Shown here piece after piece: positions 1-5,477 of a stretch of 6,892 bases of DNA; position 1 is the stretch's first letter; each line of letters opens with the position of its first letter. The notes under the pieces were generated by a model. The model saw only the letters and a list, made by a program, of their open reading frames with translations. It did not search any database and was not told the DNA's origin. Origin of the DNA: Lachnospiraceae bacterium UBA1066 (GTDB lineage Bacteria; Bacillota; Clostridia; Lachnospirales; Lachnospiraceae); NCBI GenBank assembly GCA_002316215.1, contig DCDB01000120.1:1-6892 (forward strand), in the 5' to 3' direction. Both the position numbers and the translations under genes were made by a program.

Positions 1-1
1 A

Positions 2-1057
2 TTAATTTATGTTCTACTAGTTGTCATTTATCATGTAATCTACATATTTAACGGAGTACAGCCATACGGTGTAATTGGCCCTTTCAATGATGTTCAGTAT
101 CAGGACAGCATCCAGTATTTGCTGTATCCATGGTTCATGGTGCTTTTATTTGTAGTATCCGGAATGACATCAAGATATTACCTGGAACGGCATACGGATA
201 AGGAGTTCATAAAGAGCAGAACAAGAAAGCTCCTTGTTCCTGGAACTGCCGGTGTGTTGGTCTTCGGATGGCTCCAGGGATATTATAATATGCAGATCAG
301 CAATGCTTTCGAAACTTTGAACCTTGAGACAATGCCAAAACCGATACTGTTTCTTGTCATGGCGTTATCCGGAACCGGTGTGCTGTGGTTCGTGCAGATT
401 CTCTGGGCTTTTTCAATGCTGCTGGTGCTTTTGCGCAGGATAGAGAAAGACATGCTATATAAAGCCGGTGCAAAATGCGGAATTGTCGTTCTGCTGCTTT
501 TCGGAATTCTTATATATCTGTCGGCTCAAGTGCTGAATACACCGATGATCACGGTTTACCGCTTTGGGATTTACGGACTTTCCTACTTCATCGGCTACTT
601 TGTTCTTGCTCATGAAGAAGTCACAGACCGTCTTGCAAAATTTTGGCTGCCGCTTCTTTTCTGCGCGATTGGTGTCGGAATTGCCTATACAGGGATTTAC
701 TTCGGAGAAAATTATGCAGTGGAGCCTTTCATCAATAATGTGTTGGCTTGTACGTATGCCTGGCTGATGACGCTTGCAGTGATCGCATCCATGAAAAGGT
801 TTGCGGATAAAGAGACAGCGGTAACAAAATGGATGTCAAAAGAATGCTGGGGACTCTATGTTTTCCATTATTTTCCGCTTTCAATGACAGCATGGTACCT
901 TCATCTGTATGCACCGGAGATGCCTGGCGTATTTCACTATCTGCTTACCGGAATAGCGGGTTTTGCTGGAGCAATCCTGCTTTACGAAATCATAAGCCGT
1001 ATTCCGGTACTCAGGTGGTGCGTGTTGGGAATTAAGAAGGAGAGGACTAATGTTTAA
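2..1057 (+). CDS. Membrane acyltransferase, acyltransferase-3 family (5' partial)
   Basis: The frame is open from base 2, so the gene begins left of the window; the TTG at 119 is internal. About 351 residues are visible, and I estimate only 10-20 are missing. The product is very hydrophobic, with many membrane helices. Near the visible N-terminus there is VVIYHVIYIF, where the His (visible residue 11) fits the conserved His of acyltransferase-3 proteins. It is followed by the family-like stretches YPWFMVLLFVVSGM and RKLLVPGTAGVLVFGW. A C-terminal SKECWGLYVFHYFPL segment matches the usual late S...YxxH element. Members of this family move acetyl, succinyl or other acyl groups onto sugars, cell-envelope polymers or small molecules; the substrate here is unknown. 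The stop overlaps the start of the regulator gene by 8 bp, so the two are probably cotranscribed and translationally coupled. Confidence 0.85.
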   Translation, partial: LIYVLLVVIYHVIYIFNGVQPYGVIGPFNDVQYQDSIQYLLYPWFMVLLFVVSGMTSRYYLERHTDKEFIKSRTRKLLVPGTAGVLVFGWLQGYYNMQISNAFETLNLETMPKPILFLVMALSGTGVLWFVQILWAFSMLLVLLRRIEKDMLYKAGAKCGIVVLLLFGILIYLSAQVLNTPMITVYRFGIYGLSYFIGYFVLAHEEVTDRLAKFWLPLLFCAIGVGIAYTGIYFGENYAVEPFINNVLACTYAWLMTLAVIASMKRFADKETAVTKWMSKECWGLYVFHYFPLSMTAWYLHLYAPEMPGVFHYLLTGIAGFAGAILLYEIISRIPVLRWCVLGIKKERTNV

Positions 1058-1457
1058 GGATAATCTTTTATTCCTTCGTAAGATGAAGAAAATGAGCCAG
1101 GAGGATCTTGCAGAGAAGCTTGATATAACCAGACAGACATTGTCAAAATGGGAAACAGGCGAATCTGTCCCTGATATAGAAAAGAGCAAGCTGCTCGCAG
1201 ACATTTTTGACGTTTCGCTGGATAATCTGGTAAGCTATGATTCATCTGTGGAGGGACTGCCAATGCCGCCAAAGGGAAAGCATATTTTCGGTCTGGTCAA
1301 GGTCGGGGATAAAGGGCAGATAGTGATTCCGGCGAAGGCAAGGAAGATTTTCAGAATTTTCCCGGGAGACGAGTTCATCATGCTTGGCGATGAGATGTCT
1401 GGCCTGGCACTCATAAAATCAGAGGATTTCCTAAAATTTGCAGAGCAAGTTCGGTAG
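1050..1457 (+). CDS. XRE-type HTH / SpoVT-AbrB double-domain transcriptional regulator
   Basis: A 135-aa cytoplasmic protein with two predicted DNA-binding modules. Residues 5-60 form an XRE/Cro-CI helix-turn-helix (SQEDLAEKLDITRQTLSKWETG, recognition helix about 27-36). Residues 79-125 form an AbrB/SpoVT swapped-hairpin domain (KVGDKGQIVIPAKARKIF). The linker around 63-77 is short and proline-rich. AbrB domains normally dimerise, so the protein probably binds as a dimer or higher oligomer. The ATG at 1050 has an AAGGAG site at 1037-1042 with 7-nt spacing and lies inside the last codons of the acyltransferase gene (8-bp overlap). That suggests it regulates its own operon or cell-surface genes, but this is inference. 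Its length looks complete for this architecture. The fusion is common in clostridia (from memory). Confidence 0.88.
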   Translation: MFKDNLLFLRKMKKMSQEDLAEKLDITRQTLSKWETGESVPDIEKSKLLADIFDVSLDNLVSYDSSVEGLPMPPKGKHIFGLVKVGDKGQIVIPAKARKIFRIFPGDEFIMLGDEMSGLALIKSEDFLKFAEQVR

Positions 1458-1625
1458 GGAATATCATATCAGACGGCTTGTCCGCGTGAGCTCTGTCCAT
1501 GTTATTCCGGAGATGCCGAAAGGTACGCTGGTACAGGAAGGAAATGAGCTTTCGCCCAAGTCTGTCTATGGGGATATACTAAGACAAAAGCAGAAGCAGT
1601 GCAGGCGGTGCCGGATGCAGCTGAC
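1458..1625 (+). other. Unassigned stretch between regulator gene and terminator
   Basis: These 168 bp are less AT-rich than the true intergenic region after 1660. One + frame stays open from 1438 to 1674, but its only ATG (1438) lies inside the regulator gene and lacks a ribosome site. The peptide (REYHIRRLVRVSS, then MPKGTLVQEG) matches no family I recognise. The open frame also runs through the terminator hairpin, which argues against it being a gene. The stretch could be a decayed gene end or simply a 3' untranslated region. Bases 1661-1754 hold nothing I can name. Confidence 0.35.
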
Positions 1626-1660
1626 GGCAGCCTTCCGGATAAAGGCGCCTTTTATTTTCT
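1626..1660 (+). terminator. Probable Rho-independent terminator of the acyltransferase-regulator unit
   Basis: The left arm GGCAGCCTT (1626-1634) pairs with AAGGCGCC (1642-1649), with one bulged A at 1629 and a 7-nt loop. A T-rich tract, TTTTATTTTCT, follows from 1650. Position and strand fit termination of the upstream operon. The bulge and the interrupted T tract make it weaker than the terminator at 4153. Confidence 0.65.
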
Positions 1661-1754
1661 ATGTTCTGATATAAACTGTTTTTGATTACATAAACGTGTG
1701 TAAGAAAGCATGCCCGTGAAGACCTTGATAGAGCGTTCAATTTTCCGTTAATAA

Positions 1755-1787
1755 TTCATAAACAATTCTCAAATTATTTGCGAACAA
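1755..1787 (+). promoter_or_regulatory. Three 11-bp-phased direct repeats upstream of the response regulator (likely OmpR-type binding boxes)
   Basis: TTCATAAACAA (1755), TTCTCAAATTA (1766) and TTTGCGAACAA (1777) are contiguous and spaced exactly 11 bp. The shared pattern is roughly TTY-N-N-RAA. The third box overlaps the -35 hexamer. Direct repeats about one helical turn apart next to -35 are the usual arrangement for OmpR/PhoB-family activators, so autoregulation by the adjacent regulator is likely. This is inference from the pattern. Confidence 0.55.
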
Positions 1788-1806
1788 ATGATATCTATAC
1801 TATACT
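1778..1806 (+). promoter_or_regulatory. Sigma-A-type promoter of the two-component operon
   Basis: TTGCGA (1778-1783) and TATACT (1801-1806) are separated by exactly 17 bp, close to the TTGACA/TATAAT consensus. The predicted transcript starts near 1813, about 30 nt before the ATG at 1845. That rules out the upstream in-frame ATG at 1788, which lies between -35 and -10. Confidence 0.75.
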
Positions 1807-1844
1807 TGCAAATAATAAAGAAGGCGGATAATGCGGAGGATAAG

Positions 1845-2516
1845 ATGGCTAAAATCCTGGTTGTAGAGGATGATATCAAGCTGAATCAGGTTGTCTGTAC
1901 CTATCTGAATGACAGCGGGTTTCAGACAAAAGGGTGTCTGAATGCGAATGATGCCTACGACGAAATGTATAACAACCTCTATGATCTGATTATATCGGAT
2001 ATCATGATGCCGGTTGTGGATGGCTTTGAGTTTGCTGAAACCATCCGCCGCATCAACAAGCATATTCCGATACTCTTTATGTCCGCCAGGGAAGATTTGA
2101 CTTCCAAGCAAAAAGGTTTCCTGATAGGTATTGATGATTATATGGTAAAACCGGTCGAGCTCGGTGAATTGCTGCTGAGGGTTCGGGCTCTGCTCCGCAG
2201 GGCCAATATCGAAACAGACCGGAAACTTGTAGTTGGCAATCTGGAGATGGATGCTGATGGAATGACCGCTGAGATCGATGGCGCCGATATACCGGTTACG
2301 ACAAGGGAGTTCAATATTCTTTTTAAATTGCTGTCTTATCCGAAAAAGACATTTTCCAGGGCACAGCTGATGGATGAATTCTGGGGCATTGATTCAGAAA
2401 CAAGCTTTCGCGCCGTCGATGTTTATATAACAAAGCTTCGCGATAAATTTTGTGACTGCAGCGGATTTCAGATTATAACTGTCCGCGGGCTCGGCTATAA
2501 GGCGGTTCTTCTATGA
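1845..2516 (+). CDS. OmpR/PhoB-family response regulator
   Basis: A 223-aa cytoplasmic DNA-binding regulator. The receiver domain is residues 1-118, with acidic-pocket residues E8/D9/D10, phosphoacceptor D52 (SDIMMP), switch Ser80 (MSARED) and Lys102 (VKPVE). The C-terminal winged helix (about 126-222) shows TTREFNILFKLL, then an RAVDVYITKLRDK recognition-helix region and the terminal VRGLGYK wing. The start is set at ATG 1845 (MAKILVVEDD), with GGAGGA at 1835-1840 and 4-nt spacing. A longer 242-residue reading from 1788 would begin inside the promoter and add 19 unconserved residues. The stop overlaps the kinase start in ATGA (2513-2516), so this is a coupled cognate pair. Likely targets are its own promoter and that of the downstream reductase operon, both carrying the same phased boxes. 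Confidence 0.95.
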   Translation: MAKILVVEDDIKLNQVVCTYLNDSGFQTKGCLNANDAYDEMYNNLYDLIISDIMMPVVDGFEFAETIRRINKHIPILFMSAREDLTSKQKGFLIGIDDYMVKPVELGELLLRVRALLRRANIETDRKLVVGNLEMDADGMTAEIDGADIPVTTREFNILFKLLSYPKKTFSRAQLMDEFWGIDSETSFRAVDVYITKLRDKFCDCSGFQIITVRGLGYKAVLL

Positions 2517-3601
2517 ACAAACCTCAGATGAAGGATGGCATGAAGGTCAGACAGTCGCGATTCCCTGTTTCTTTGTTTTTTGTTCTGCTGGGAGTTCTCT
2601 TGCTGATGTCGGGTATACACATCGGGCTGGTGGTCCTGATGAATACTTACAGTTTACCAATCTGGGTGCAGACGGCCGTACCCATAGCTTATTGGGCAGC
2701 TGCCGCATTCGGGCTTACGTGTTATACAAAGTGGCGTATGAAAAAGTCTTATGACGAACCGATGCAGATACTGGCAGACGCTACGGCACAGGTTGCACAG
2801 GGTGACTTCTCCGTCTACATCCCACCTTATCATACAGCGGATAAACTGGATTATCTTGATGTTATGCTTTCTGATTTCGATAAAATGGTTGCGGAACTGG
2901 GAAGCATCGAGACCCTGAAGACGGATTTTTTTTCCAACGTATCGCATGAGATCAAGACGCCTCTTGCCATCATTCAGAACAATGCAGAACTTTTGGACAT
3001 GGAATATTCCGACACGGATAAAGAAAAGATCCGGATCCAGGCAATTCTGCAGGCGACGCATCGATTAAACGGTCTCATTACAAACATGCTGAAATTAAAT
3101 AAACTGGAAAAGCAGACAATCAAACCGATGCCTCAGAGATATGATCTGTGCGCGCAGCTTTGTGAATGTGCATTGTCATTCGAAACTCAGTGGGAAAAAA
3201 AGAATATCGATTTTGAAGCGGATGTGGAAGACAGGGTCCTTATCTATGCGGATGAAGACCTTATGGAACTGGTCTGGAACAACCTGATTTCCAACGCCAT
3301 TAAGTTTACAAAGCCGGGCGGCAGGATAAGGCTGAAAGAAAGGACAGAGCCGGATCATATCCGGGTTGAGATTTCGGACAGCGGCTGCGGCATGGATGAA
3401 GACACAGTCAGGCACATTTTCGATAAATTTTATCAAGGGGATACTTCCCATTCAACGGAGGGAAACGGACTTGGACTTGCTCTTGTCCGGCGGATCCTGG
3501 AACTGACGGAGGCGTCCATCCATGTCGAAAGCATTTTGGGTAAAGGATCTGTATTCACGGTATCCATTCCGGTCATTCGGGGAGTAAAAACAGATGAATG
3601 A
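2513..3601 (+). CDS. Membrane sensor histidine kinase (HAMP-HisKA-HATPase_c) with minimal extracellular loop
   Basis: A 362-aa kinase that phosphorylates the preceding regulator. Two membrane helices (about 19-43 and 51-71) are joined by only about 7 residues outside the membrane, so there is no extracellular sensor domain. A HAMP-like segment follows (about 72-125, containing VAQGDFSVYI). The H box is FFSNVSHEIKTPL with phosphoacceptor His145. The ATP lid region has the N box WNNLISNAIKFT (about 255-266), the G1 box DSGCGM (289-294), the F box FDKFYQ (303-308) and the G2 box GNGLGLAL (317-324). All catalytic motifs are intact and the length is normal. Such short-loop kinases often sense events within the membrane or rely on a partner membrane protein. 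The gene overlaps the next one by 8 bp, which makes the 177-aa membrane protein a candidate partner. The signal is unknown. Confidence 0.95.
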   Translation: MNKPQMKDGMKVRQSRFPVSLFFVLLGVLLLMSGIHIGLVVLMNTYSLPIWVQTAVPIAYWAAAAFGLTCYTKWRMKKSYDEPMQILADATAQVAQGDFSVYIPPYHTADKLDYLDVMLSDFDKMVAELGSIETLKTDFFSNVSHEIKTPLAIIQNNAELLDMEYSDTDKEKIRIQAILQATHRLNGLITNMLKLNKLEKQTIKPMPQRYDLCAQLCECALSFETQWEKKNIDFEADVEDRVLIYADEDLMELVWNNLISNAIKFTKPGGRIRLKERTEPDHIRVEISDSGCGMDEDTVRHIFDKFYQGDTSHSTEGNGLGLALVRRILELTEASIHVESILGKGSVFTVSIPVIRGVKTDE

Positions 3602-4127
3602 AACTGGCAAAGATGCAGGGAATTTCATAGGTTACGAATATAAAGAAGTGACTGTGCCGAATCAGCAGGCAGCGCTCTATATGGATGCTTATGAAAATTT
3701 CGGCTGGAAAAATGATGAACGTTTCCCGGAGGCAGGAAACAAGCCGACTGTATCCCTTCATCTCCGCAGAAACCGGAAGATCGTAAACAGGATGGAACTG
3801 ACCAGGCTGCAGAGGAATTTTGAAGGCAGTATGCATGAAATAGAACTGTTGGAGAAATCCAGGACTTCGATGCCGTGTGCAGCAGCTCTGGCCGTAGGTC
3901 TGGCCGGTACTGTTTTTATAACAGGCGCCGTATTTTCAGCGGTTGCAGCTCCGCCTCGTATTTTGCTATGTATCCTGCTTGCCATTCCGGGATTCACCGG
4001 CTGGGTTCTGCCGTATTTCTTATTCAAAAAGCTGGTTAGGAAGAGGAATGATATCGTCAATCCGCTCATTGAACAGAAATATGATGAAATCAGTGAGTTG
4101 TGCAGGAAAGGCAGCAATCTGCTGTAA
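3594..4127 (+). CDS. Two-helix membrane protein of unknown function, coupled to the histidine kinase
   Basis: A 177-aa protein. The N-terminal soluble part (1-90) contains FIGYEYKEVTV, then an ALYMDAYENFGW segment and a basic, probably coiled stretch (LRRNRKIVNRMELTRLQRNF, then HEIELLEK). Two hydrophobic helices follow (about 94-117 and 122-145), linked by a short APPR turn, with a charged C-terminal tail (LVRKRNDIVNPLIEQKYDEI). There is no signal peptide. I recall similar uncharacterised clostridial proteins but know no function. ATG 3594 overlaps the kinase stop by 8 bp and has GGGGAG at 3579-3584, so translation is probably coupled. As last gene of the operon, before a clear terminator, it may assist or modulate the short-loop kinase, or be an effector at the membrane. 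Both ideas are inference. Confidence 0.8.
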   Translation: MNETGKDAGNFIGYEYKEVTVPNQQAALYMDAYENFGWKNDERFPEAGNKPTVSLHLRRNRKIVNRMELTRLQRNFEGSMHEIELLEKSRTSMPCAAALAVGLAGTVFITGAVFSAVAAPPRILLCILLAIPGFTGWVLPYFLFKKLVRKRNDIVNPLIEQKYDEISELCRKGSNLL

Positions 4128-4152
4128 CGATTTGAAGGAAAATTTGCAGTGT

Positions 4153-4182
4153 GCAGTTCCCCGACGGGAGCTGCTTTTTTTT
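4153..4182 (+). terminator. Rho-independent terminator of the two-component operon
   Basis: A 9-bp stem, GCAGTTCCC (4153-4161) with GGGAGCTGC (4166-4174), contains one G-T wobble and a CGAC loop. Eight T follow directly (4175-4182). It lies 25 bp after the stop at 4127, with no competing gene. Confidence 0.92.
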
Positions 4183-4204
4183 ACTTCCGGTGTCCAATTA
4201 ATAA

Positions 4205-4237
4205 TTTGCAAATATTACTGAAGCATTTCTCAAACAC
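4205..4237 (+). promoter_or_regulatory. Three 11-bp-phased boxes upstream of the reductase operon, matching those before the response regulator
   Basis: TTTGCAAATAT (4205), TACTGAAGCAT (4216) and TTCTCAAACAC (4227) are contiguous at 11-bp spacing. The third contains TTCTCAAA, identical to the middle box at 1766. The first differs at one base from TTTGCGAA at 1777. No convincing -35/-10 pair could be placed downstream; an activator-dependent promoter with a poor -35 would fit. An 8-bp inverted repeat, TCCGGTGT/ACACCGGA (4186-4193 and 4234-4241), brackets the set. Confidence 0.5.
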
Positions 4238-4273
4238 CGGAGAACTATTTTATTTGCATAACAATTAACTTAT

Positions 4274-4288
4274 CCATTTGTCAAATGG
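4274..4288. promoter_or_regulatory. Perfect palindrome CCATTTGTCAAATGG, operator-like
   Basis: Two 7-bp arms surround a central T in the leader of the reductase operon, 45 bp before the small gene's start. Its size and symmetry resemble operators of dimeric repressors such as TetR or MarR types. No such regulator is encoded in the window. It could equally be a small RNA hairpin with no role. Confidence 0.35.
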
Positions 4289-4332
4289 TGAAGGAGGCAA
4301 GGAGAACAGTTGAGTCCTATGCGGAGGTGAAA

Positions 4333-4535
4333 ATGGCCGATTCCAAGCTGATCGGGACAAATGAAAAAATAGCAAGGCATTTTACAGGAGGATTCAGAAA
4401 AACGAGTGAAGCAGCGGCTGGCGTATATAAAAAACAGAGAATGCTTTCGCGTGCCGCTGTCTTGCCAGGGACGGGAAAAGTATTTACGAAGCCAAAGAAA
4501 GAATATTGAAGAATGACAATAAGGAGAGACTATGA
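4333..4535 (+). CDS. Small protein of the clostridial 'KLIxTNEKIA' type, interrupted by an apparent -1 frameshift at an A6 run
   Basis: ATG 4333 has GGAGG at 4323-4327 with 5-nt spacing, much better than the upstream in-frame ATG 4285, which lies in the palindrome. As read, the frame gives 58 aa and stops at 4507-4509. Moving to the -1 frame after the AAAAAA run at 4429-4434 continues 33 more codons without a stop (TENAFACRCLARDGKSIYEAKERILKN in two short parts: TENAF...LARDG and EAKERILKN). It ends with TGA at 4533-4535, overlapping the next start as ATGA. The joined 67-aa product resembles small soluble clostridial proteins recalled as KLIETNEKIAE...GGYKKIE...EAKERLK, with no known function. 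No membrane segment or signal peptide is seen. The break may be a sequencing or assembly indel, a real mutation, or slippage during expression. Confidence 0.65.
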
Positions 4536-5422
4536 ATAAAGTATGCGTGATTACAGGGGGAAGCAGCGGTATGGGATTCGAAACGGCAAAGATTCTGGCT
4601 GAGGACGGGTGGAAGCTCATCCTCGTCGGAAGAAATCAGGATAAACTCAGGAAGGCCGTCGGAGAAGTCATAAAAATGGGAGGAGATGCAGTACCGTTCG
4701 CATGTGACGTGGCTGATCGGGAAAGTGTCTTTGTCCTTGCGGAATTTGCCCGGAACTGCGGTGATGTCAAAGCTGTTATTCATGCAGCAGGCCTTTCACC
4801 TCATATGGGAGATGCCGAAGGGATCATGAAGGGGAATGCGCTGGGAACGATTAACGTGAACGATGCTTTTTATGGATCTATATCACCAGGCGGATGCCTC
4901 ATTGATACCGCATCCATGTCCGCCTATCTCGCGCCGGGTTTTATCATGCCGGTGAACGGCTACCGTCTTTGCCGTGTAAATATGGATAAATTCTACCGCA
5001 GAATGATGAGATGTGTTAATGTGTTTCCGCAAAAAGCCAGGGCTGGCGTTGCTTACAGTATCAGTAAGCATTTTGTGATCTGGTATGCAAAGACAGATGC
5101 GGAAAGATTCGGAAAGAAAGGCGTGCGGGTTTTAAGCGTGACTCCGGGGAATTTTGATACGCCGATGGGAAGACTCGAAGAAGCAGAGGCTGCCGGTTAT
5201 GTTTCCTGTAATGCGATCATGAGATTCGGAAGGCCGGAAGAAATTGCACGGCTCTATGCCAGCCTGATCGATGAAAGGCTTGGATATCTTACGGGAACGG
5301 ATATCCTGTGCGATGGCGGATGCATTGCCGGCGGGGCAAGCGCATTGCACAGGAAAAAGACGGCAGGAGAAACGCCGGATACGGAAATAGATTTGATGGA
5401 TAAGGCTATGATGAGAGCCTGA
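4532..5422 (+). CDS. Classical SDR-family NAD(P)H oxidoreductase with an insertion before the catalytic Tyr
   Basis: A 296-aa cytoplasmic Rossmann-fold dehydrogenase/reductase. The cofactor motif is TGGSSGMG (8-15). Arg34 after strand 2 (LVGRN) suggests NADP(H) preference. D59-V60 (CDV) and an HAAG turn (84-87) follow the classical layout. The catalytic Tyr175 and Lys179 are in YSISK, and the probable catalytic Ser is 128 (DTASMSAY). Ser to Tyr is 47 residues, where classical SDRs usually have about 13, so roughly 30 residues are inserted (about 132-168). A similar insertion occurs in 3-alpha-hydroxysteroid dehydrogenase/carbonyl reductases. The PGNFDTPMG loop and the RFGRPEEIA...YLTGTDILCDGG end are typical. 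A 30-residue polar tail follows. RBS AAGGAG lies at 4521-4526. The substrate is unknown, with a small carbonyl or hydroxyl compound likely. It is translationally coupled to the small upstream gene. Confidence 0.9.
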   Translation: MNKVCVITGGSSGMGFETAKILAEDGWKLILVGRNQDKLRKAVGEVIKMGGDAVPFACDVADRESVFVLAEFARNCGDVKAVIHAAGLSPHMGDAEGIMKGNALGTINVNDAFYGSISPGGCLIDTASMSAYLAPGFIMPVNGYRLCRVNMDKFYRRMMRCVNVFPQKARAGVAYSISKHFVIWYAKTDAERFGKKGVRVLSVTPGNFDTPMGRLEEAEAAGYVSCNAIMRFGRPEEIARLYASLIDERLGYLTGTDILCDGGCIAGGASALHRKKTAGETPDTEIDLMDKAMMRA

Positions 5423-5450
5423 GCAGAATTGAATATAAAGGAGAAAAAAC

Positions 5451-5477
5451 ATGAAAAACATGAAAAACATGAAAAAC
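5451..5477 (+). repeat. Three tandem copies of ATGAAAAAC at the start of the extended SDR gene
   Basis: The 9-bp unit is repeated exactly at 5451, 5460 and 5469, encoding MKN three times in frame. Each copy supplies an ATG, but GGAG at 5440-5443 favours the first (7-nt spacing). The usual N-terminus of such SDRs would be the third copy (MKNSTIYLLTG). Copy number could change by replication slippage without breaking the frame. Confidence 0.9.

Noticed and set aside
1641..1653. AAAGGCGCCTTT palindrome as an operator
   Set aside because: Better explained as the right side of the terminator hairpin running into its T tract.
1788..1844. Longer start for the response regulator (19 extra residues from ATG 1788)
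   Set aside because: The ATG lies between the -35 and -10 of a strong promoter and has no ribosome site; ATG 1845 has GGAGGA and the normal family N-terminus.
4285..4332. Earlier start for the small gene at ATG 4285
   Set aside because: It is inside the palindrome, lacks a ribosome site, and the added residues do not resemble the family; ATG 4333 has GGAGG at good spacing.
4429..4435. Canonical -1 slippery heptamer A AAA AAC
   Set aside because: The bases are there, but the 0 frame reads AAA AAA C, not the X XXY YYZ phase, so programmed tandem slippage is not supported; an indel is more likely.
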